From Tetramitus jugosus (Eukaryota; Heterolobosea; Eutetramitea; Acrasida; Vahlkampfiidae), in NCBI GenBank assembly GCA_937625935.1, contig OW569390.1, forward strand, positions 248,001-312,000: a DNA stretch of 64,000 bases. Direction: 5' to 3'. A program made the position numbers and the translations under genes. The notes below the pieces were generated by a model that saw only the letters and a list, made by a program, of their open reading frames with translations, made no database searches and was not told where the DNA came from. Below are positions 60,590 to 64,000 of the stretch, piece by piece; within the stretch, counting starts at the first letter, position 1, and every line of letters begins with the position of its first letter.

Positions 60590-61008
60590 GATGATTATTC
60601 AACACTCGATTGTTGTTGTCCTGTTGTTGTTGGTTTTGGTGGTGAGAAAAAGCTTTTTGTTGTTTGGAAGAAGCAAAGTACCCAACTCGATCGAAACGGT
60701 GTTTTTTTTGGGTGGCCCTTCAATCAAAGAAAAAAACTGATTCAATGAACCTTGGGCTGGAGATTTTGGATCCAAAAACACAAATGCAGAGTTTCAAATG
60801 CATGGGTGACCTCAGTCAAGTGTTCACCAATAAATCACAATAAAATGATGTCTCATTACAATATGCATTCATTGTAAGTCTAATTCACATAATTCAGGAC
60901 TTTGTTAACTGTTCGCCATCGTCGACTACGGATAAAATTCACTGCCGAAATTGACTCCAAAGCACAAGAGTATCGCCCAACTTAAAAAATATTGCTTCAT
61001 TGTTTTTA
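60590..61008. other. Intergenic region between tandem minus-strand genes
   Basis: Holds the CAA-rich leader of ALG7 (60590-60640) and the 3' end of the YJU2 gene. No coding region or RNA gene seen. Confidence 0.45.
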
Positions 61009-62229
61009 CTAGTCGTATTGACACAGAGCGGATAAGGCAGATGATTTCTTGGCCTTCTTTTTCTTGAAAGGGCTCTTTTTCTTTTTGGTTGTCACAATGG
61101 AAATTAATGCATCATCAAACAATGAATTCGTAGCTGTGACCGGTTGTGAGCTATGAATATTGGCGTCGCCGTTCACTTTTCTCTTTTTGACCAATGGTTC
61201 TTCCTCAGTTACTGCTTTGGCTTCCTGTCGATCCTCTTCATCATGTCTGTTCTCATGAATACCATGATCTGAATGGTTAGTTTCCTGCTGCTGGGAAAGC
61301 TTTCGTTTCTTGAACCCAATCATGTATGATTCTTCATCGTCCAACAAACTCTTGTGAACAACAGAGGGAGCAGAAGAAAGAGGATGACTCTTCTTCTTCT
61401 TGATATTAGAGGCATCACCATATTCATCATCATCACCACTATTCCATTCCTCTCTAAACGATGACGATATCACACTCTTCAAATCATGATCGTCGTTATA
61501 GCTCGAAAACAACTCCTTTTCAAACAATTGAAGCTCTTCTTCTTCTTCCCGTGTCAACTGAGCATCATCCACACCACCATTACTCGACATGTCGCCACGA
61601 TTGCCACTATTCGATCGAACCACCAGAGAGTGACTCTGACTCTGATGATTCATCGATTCCCATCTCTCTTTCAATTGATCAATCGAAATTCGATGATTCT
61701 GAGCAGATATCGTTCTCAACTCATCCAAATCATCCAACAAATCCATCTCCTGTCTCATCTCCATCGTCTTATTCTCCAACTGCTTCATTGAATCTCCCTC
61801 CAAATCCATAATTCTCCGACTTTCCCGCTCTTCATCGTCTTCCGTACTGTTGGACCACGGAGTATAATTCCGCATACAGTTCTGCTCAGAGACATAGGTA
61901 CTATTCTTTGGATCGGTCTTAAAGGTTAACTCACTCGAACATTTTGTGCATCGAATATAGAAACGAAACACCTTGAGTCCCAAGTAACTCTCTCCTTGCA
62001 CTGTTTCTTTGCGCGCATTGAATTTTTTGCCTCGACCAATGTATTCTCCACATACAGTGCACCGAATACTCATTGGTAACATCATACGTGTCTTGATTTG
62101 ATCATGTGATTTGGATTGTTGTTGTTGTTGTGATTTGTTTTTTTTGTTGTGGAGACGGTTGAGTTTGGCAGATTCAGCTGGATCGAAATCTGGTGGGTAG
62201 TATTTACTAATGACTTTTCTCTCTGCCAT
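61009..62229 (-). CDS. YJU2: Splicing factor YJU2 (CCDC94/CWC16 family)
   Basis: YJU2 joins the spliceosome before the first step and helps dock the branch helix. The protein (406 residues) starts MAERKVISKYYPPDFDP as in all YJU2 proteins. A Gln/Ser/Lys insert follows, and then the zinc domain CTVCGEYIGRGKKFNARKE with VFRFYIRCTKCSSELTFKT, giving a CxxC...CxxC site. YVSEQNCMRNYTPW ends the domain. The C-terminal half is disordered, with basic clusters (KKKKSPFKKKKAKK) that are likely nuclear signals. The KETVQGESYLGL spacing is that of YJU2 rather than of the related CCDC130. GCGCGCAAA (62345-62353) lies ~120 bp upstream. Confidence 0.94.
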   Translation of the reverse strand: MAERKVISKYYPPDFDPAESAKLNRLHNKKNKSQQQQQSKSHDQIKTRMMLPMSIRCTVCGEYIGRGKKFNARKETVQGESYLGLKVFRFYIRCTKCSSELTFKTDPKNSTYVSEQNCMRNYTPWSNSTEDDEERESRRIMDLEGDSMKQLENKTMEMRQEMDLLDDLDELRTISAQNHRISIDQLKERWESMNHQSQSHSLVVRSNSGNRGDMSSNGGVDDAQLTREEEEELQLFEKELFSSYNDDHDLKSVISSSFREEWNSGDDDEYGDASNIKKKKSHPLSSAPSVVHKSLLDDEESYMIGFKKRKLSQQQETNHSDHGIHENRHDEEDRQEAKAVTEEEPLVKKRKVNGDANIHSSQPVTATNSLFDDALISIVTTKKKKSPFKKKKAKKSSALSALCQYD

Positions 62230-62475
62230 GATGATTATTGGTTGTTGTTTGATTGTTCAAGTTGTTGTTGTGTTTTTTGTGCTTTTGTGCGATTTCTCGT
62301 TGCAGCGGGGAATTTATGTTCGATCAAAATAAAGTAAAAACTGGGCGCGCAAAGTTGATTGTATTTTATAGAGGAATTGGTGGATTGGTGAGGCATAGTA
62401 GTATAGCTTTTAGATGATAGTACACAACAGTTTTTAAGGATTCATTAGAGAGAGTGTGTACTGACAGCAGTTGTC

Positions 62476-63234
62476 TTACTCTGAATTGATTCCAAAGAGT
62501 CTAAACTTGTGGAAATAAGGGAACTTTGGTATAAGAGCAATCATTCCAAATGTAATATTCAGCAACAGTAAATCATAGGCAACATAGGCCGTAATAAATA
62601 AGCTACACAACAAGAAAACAAAAAACACCGTGTCAATCAATTTGATCATGAGAGCTATTAGACAAGAAAAACAAACAGAAGAAATGCAGGCTACAGCTGT
62701 AGTTGTTGCATCAAGATACACATATCACAATCACACATACATCAACAATGGAATCAAAGTAAAAAACTTCTTTGTTGGAGTCAGTTGTCTCTGATCATCA
62801 ATTTGCTCCCAGAAGGTCAATTTGTCGTATTTGCCCTGTGGATGATAAGAGCTTTCCAATGGTGATCCCTTCACCCAATGAACCATCACAAATGTAATCT
62901 ACAAGGTAGAGAGAATTAACAAACACACAATTTTTCATTTTGCAAAAAAAAAAAGCATGTTAGCTCTCAATGTTCGTCTACGCTTGTTCAGAAGCATGCT
63001 TACAAAAAAAAATGTGATTGTTGTTTGAATCACACGTGTGTGGTAGGATATATGAGAGAGAGAGATGATACTTACGGATGCATGCAATATGTTAACAATA
63101 GTCCATGTGATACGAGGACTCACTCCAATGAAATGGAAAAATAGAACAAAACCAGTGATGAGTGAGACATAGAACATCCAAAATCGCTTCTTTTGAACGG
63201 GTGATACGTTGGGGTTGGTTGTCACTCTTTCCAT
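62476..63234 (-). CDS. ORMDL: ORMDL family protein, three exons
   Basis: ORMDL proteins sit in the ER membrane and restrain serine palmitoyltransferase, the first step of sphingolipid synthesis. Minus-strand exons: 63234-63076, 62898-62741 and 62602-62476; introns of 177 nt (GTAAGT...TTGTAG) and 138 nt (GTATGT...GTGTAG), phases 0 and 2. The spliced protein is 147 residues (human: 153). Matches include NPNVSP near the N-terminus, ITWTIVNILHA, VMVHWVKGSP, LTFWEQID, LTPTKKFFTLIP, and the C-terminal ALIPKFPYFHKFRLFGIN. Four hydrophobic segments are visible. Both introns interrupt conserved regions, and the reading frame is closed only by splicing. Confidence 0.92.
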
Positions 63235-63516
63235 TGTTTTTAATATAAAATAATAGAATCGATGCTTTCGTTTGTTTGCTTTCGATAATTTCAGTATTTT
63301 TTTGGAAGCTTTTTTTTCTCTCAATGCATCAAGACCGCAGCAAGGAGAATTCATCACAGCTGACGTGTCGGGACAAGATCGTCATTCCCCGCCATCTATT
63401 TTCCTAACCCGAATTCGAAAACGTAACCTTGGACGCACAACATCAAAAAAACACTGCTTGAAGCTTGGACAAACACAGACAACAATAACAACAGCTTGGG
63501 ACACCACGTTCAGAAT

Positions 63517-64000
63517 ATGCTTGAGCATCAGAAAGACCTCTTATTTCACATTTTTCAATACTGTGATTTGAGTACTCATTTGACACTGTCACTCGTTTCA
63601 CGTGAATGTCACGAAATTGCCTCCAGTAATCGACTATGGTCCGTCAACCTCAACTACTTTTGTTCTCATTTGGCCAATCACTTGAATCGAACAGAACAAG
63701 TATCTATGAATCGTTATGTCGCTGTCTATACTTCACTGGTAATAACAATAACAATAATGCGAATAATGCGAATAATAATGGAGTAGTGAATCCGACAATG
63801 CAATATCGGTCGTCCAATAGCAACCGATTCAATTTTTCTCATTTGAGTCACTTGAATTTGTCGCACTTGTTGTACATTGATGACAAGTTTCAAAATTTTT
63901 TACCTGCTGTACAGAATTCGGCATTTGGTATCAGTGCGAGTGATCGGTGGATACCAATCACCAATCATCCAAACTCTATTCATGCTCTTGACAATCATCC
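63517..64000 (+). CDS. F-box protein, 3' partial, with an apparent frame break
   Basis: From the ATG at 63517 the product reads HQKDLLFHIFQYCDLST then LVSRECHEIASSNRLW, a clear F-box (Skp1-binding). At about 63740, inside an AAT/AAC-rich repeat, the frame must shift by one to continue: the new frame encodes an Asn run and then LSHLNLSHLLYIDDKF, similar to a leucine-rich repeat, and is open to the window edge. A GTAATA donor at the junction did not give an in-phase acceptor. So the region is either a gene with an unseen intron, an indel in the repeat (assembly or real), or a pseudogene. The 3' part lies outside the window. Confidence 0.6.

Overview
This window is nuclear DNA from a unicellular eukaryote, most likely a heterolobosean amoeboflagellate of the genus Naegleria. 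The points in favour are dense genes on both strands, mostly uninterrupted reading frames, short GT-AG introns (roughly 55-290 nt), CAA-rich leaders before start codons, and very frequent Asn, Gln, His and Thr runs inside otherwise conserved eukaryotic proteins. The genus is an inference from overall style; no marker gene here fixes a species.

Layout. 1-9.3 kb: the 3' part of an RWP-RK transcription factor, a 1,293-residue coiled-coil protein, a TruA/Pus1-type tRNA pseudouridine synthase and an unrecognised nuclear-looking protein. 9.3-16.5 kb: a GNAT acetyltransferase, a gene-poor stretch with two strong palindromes, a tRNA-Val(AAC), a FabH-like ketoacyl synthase, the U5 snRNP protein Dib1/Dim1, two small hypothetical genes and a frame-broken leucine-rich-repeat remnant. 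16.5-25.3 kb: a three-exon coiled-coil protein, an LKB1/STK11-type kinase in three exons with a C-terminal CaaX box, Dus1, an LYR-motif protein, a probably myristoylated acidic protein and an unresolved coding-like stretch. 25.3-48.7 kb: mitochondrial P5C dehydrogenase (two exons), an Asn/His-rich membrane protein, an F-box-like/LRR protein, mitochondrial Met-tRNA formyltransferase, a TPR-like protein, a three-exon protein with RPxSA motifs, a TBC Rab-GAP, a secreted S28 peptidase, a DTW-domain tRNA acp3U transferase, a Gln-rich protein with a small-Tim-like patch, a histidine phosphatase, peptide deformylase and two hypothetical genes. 48.9-59.3 kb: two large receptor-like genes around a small one. 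59.3-64 kb: ALG7/DPAGT1, the splicing factor YJU2, a three-exon ORMDL gene and the 5' end of an F-box gene that runs off the window.

The most unusual content is the receptor block. The gene at 48882-56216 encodes a 2,444-residue protein that joins a very large ectodomain (beta-propeller-like and beta-helix-like repeats, two EGF modules, a REJ/PKD-like region, a GPS motif) to seven membrane helices and a cytosolic RGS domain. About 1 kb downstream, the gene at 57213-59294 encodes a PstS-like phosphate-binding ectodomain, a membrane helix and a cytosolic class III cyclase-homology domain that lacks its metal-binding aspartates. Both look like single-polypeptide sensors; neither architecture is one I can match to a characterised protein.

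Several genes share pathways without being linked: formyltransferase and deformylase (organelle formyl-Met cycle), Pus1, Dus1 and the DTW protein (tRNA modification), Dib1 and YJU2 (spliceosome), ALG7 and ORMDL (ER membrane). Convergent genes are packed 33-53 bp apart, and in five genes the TAA stop lies inside an AATAAA hexamer. Intron positions below were derived by hand from GT/AG sites, phase and family similarity; they are not supported by transcript data.
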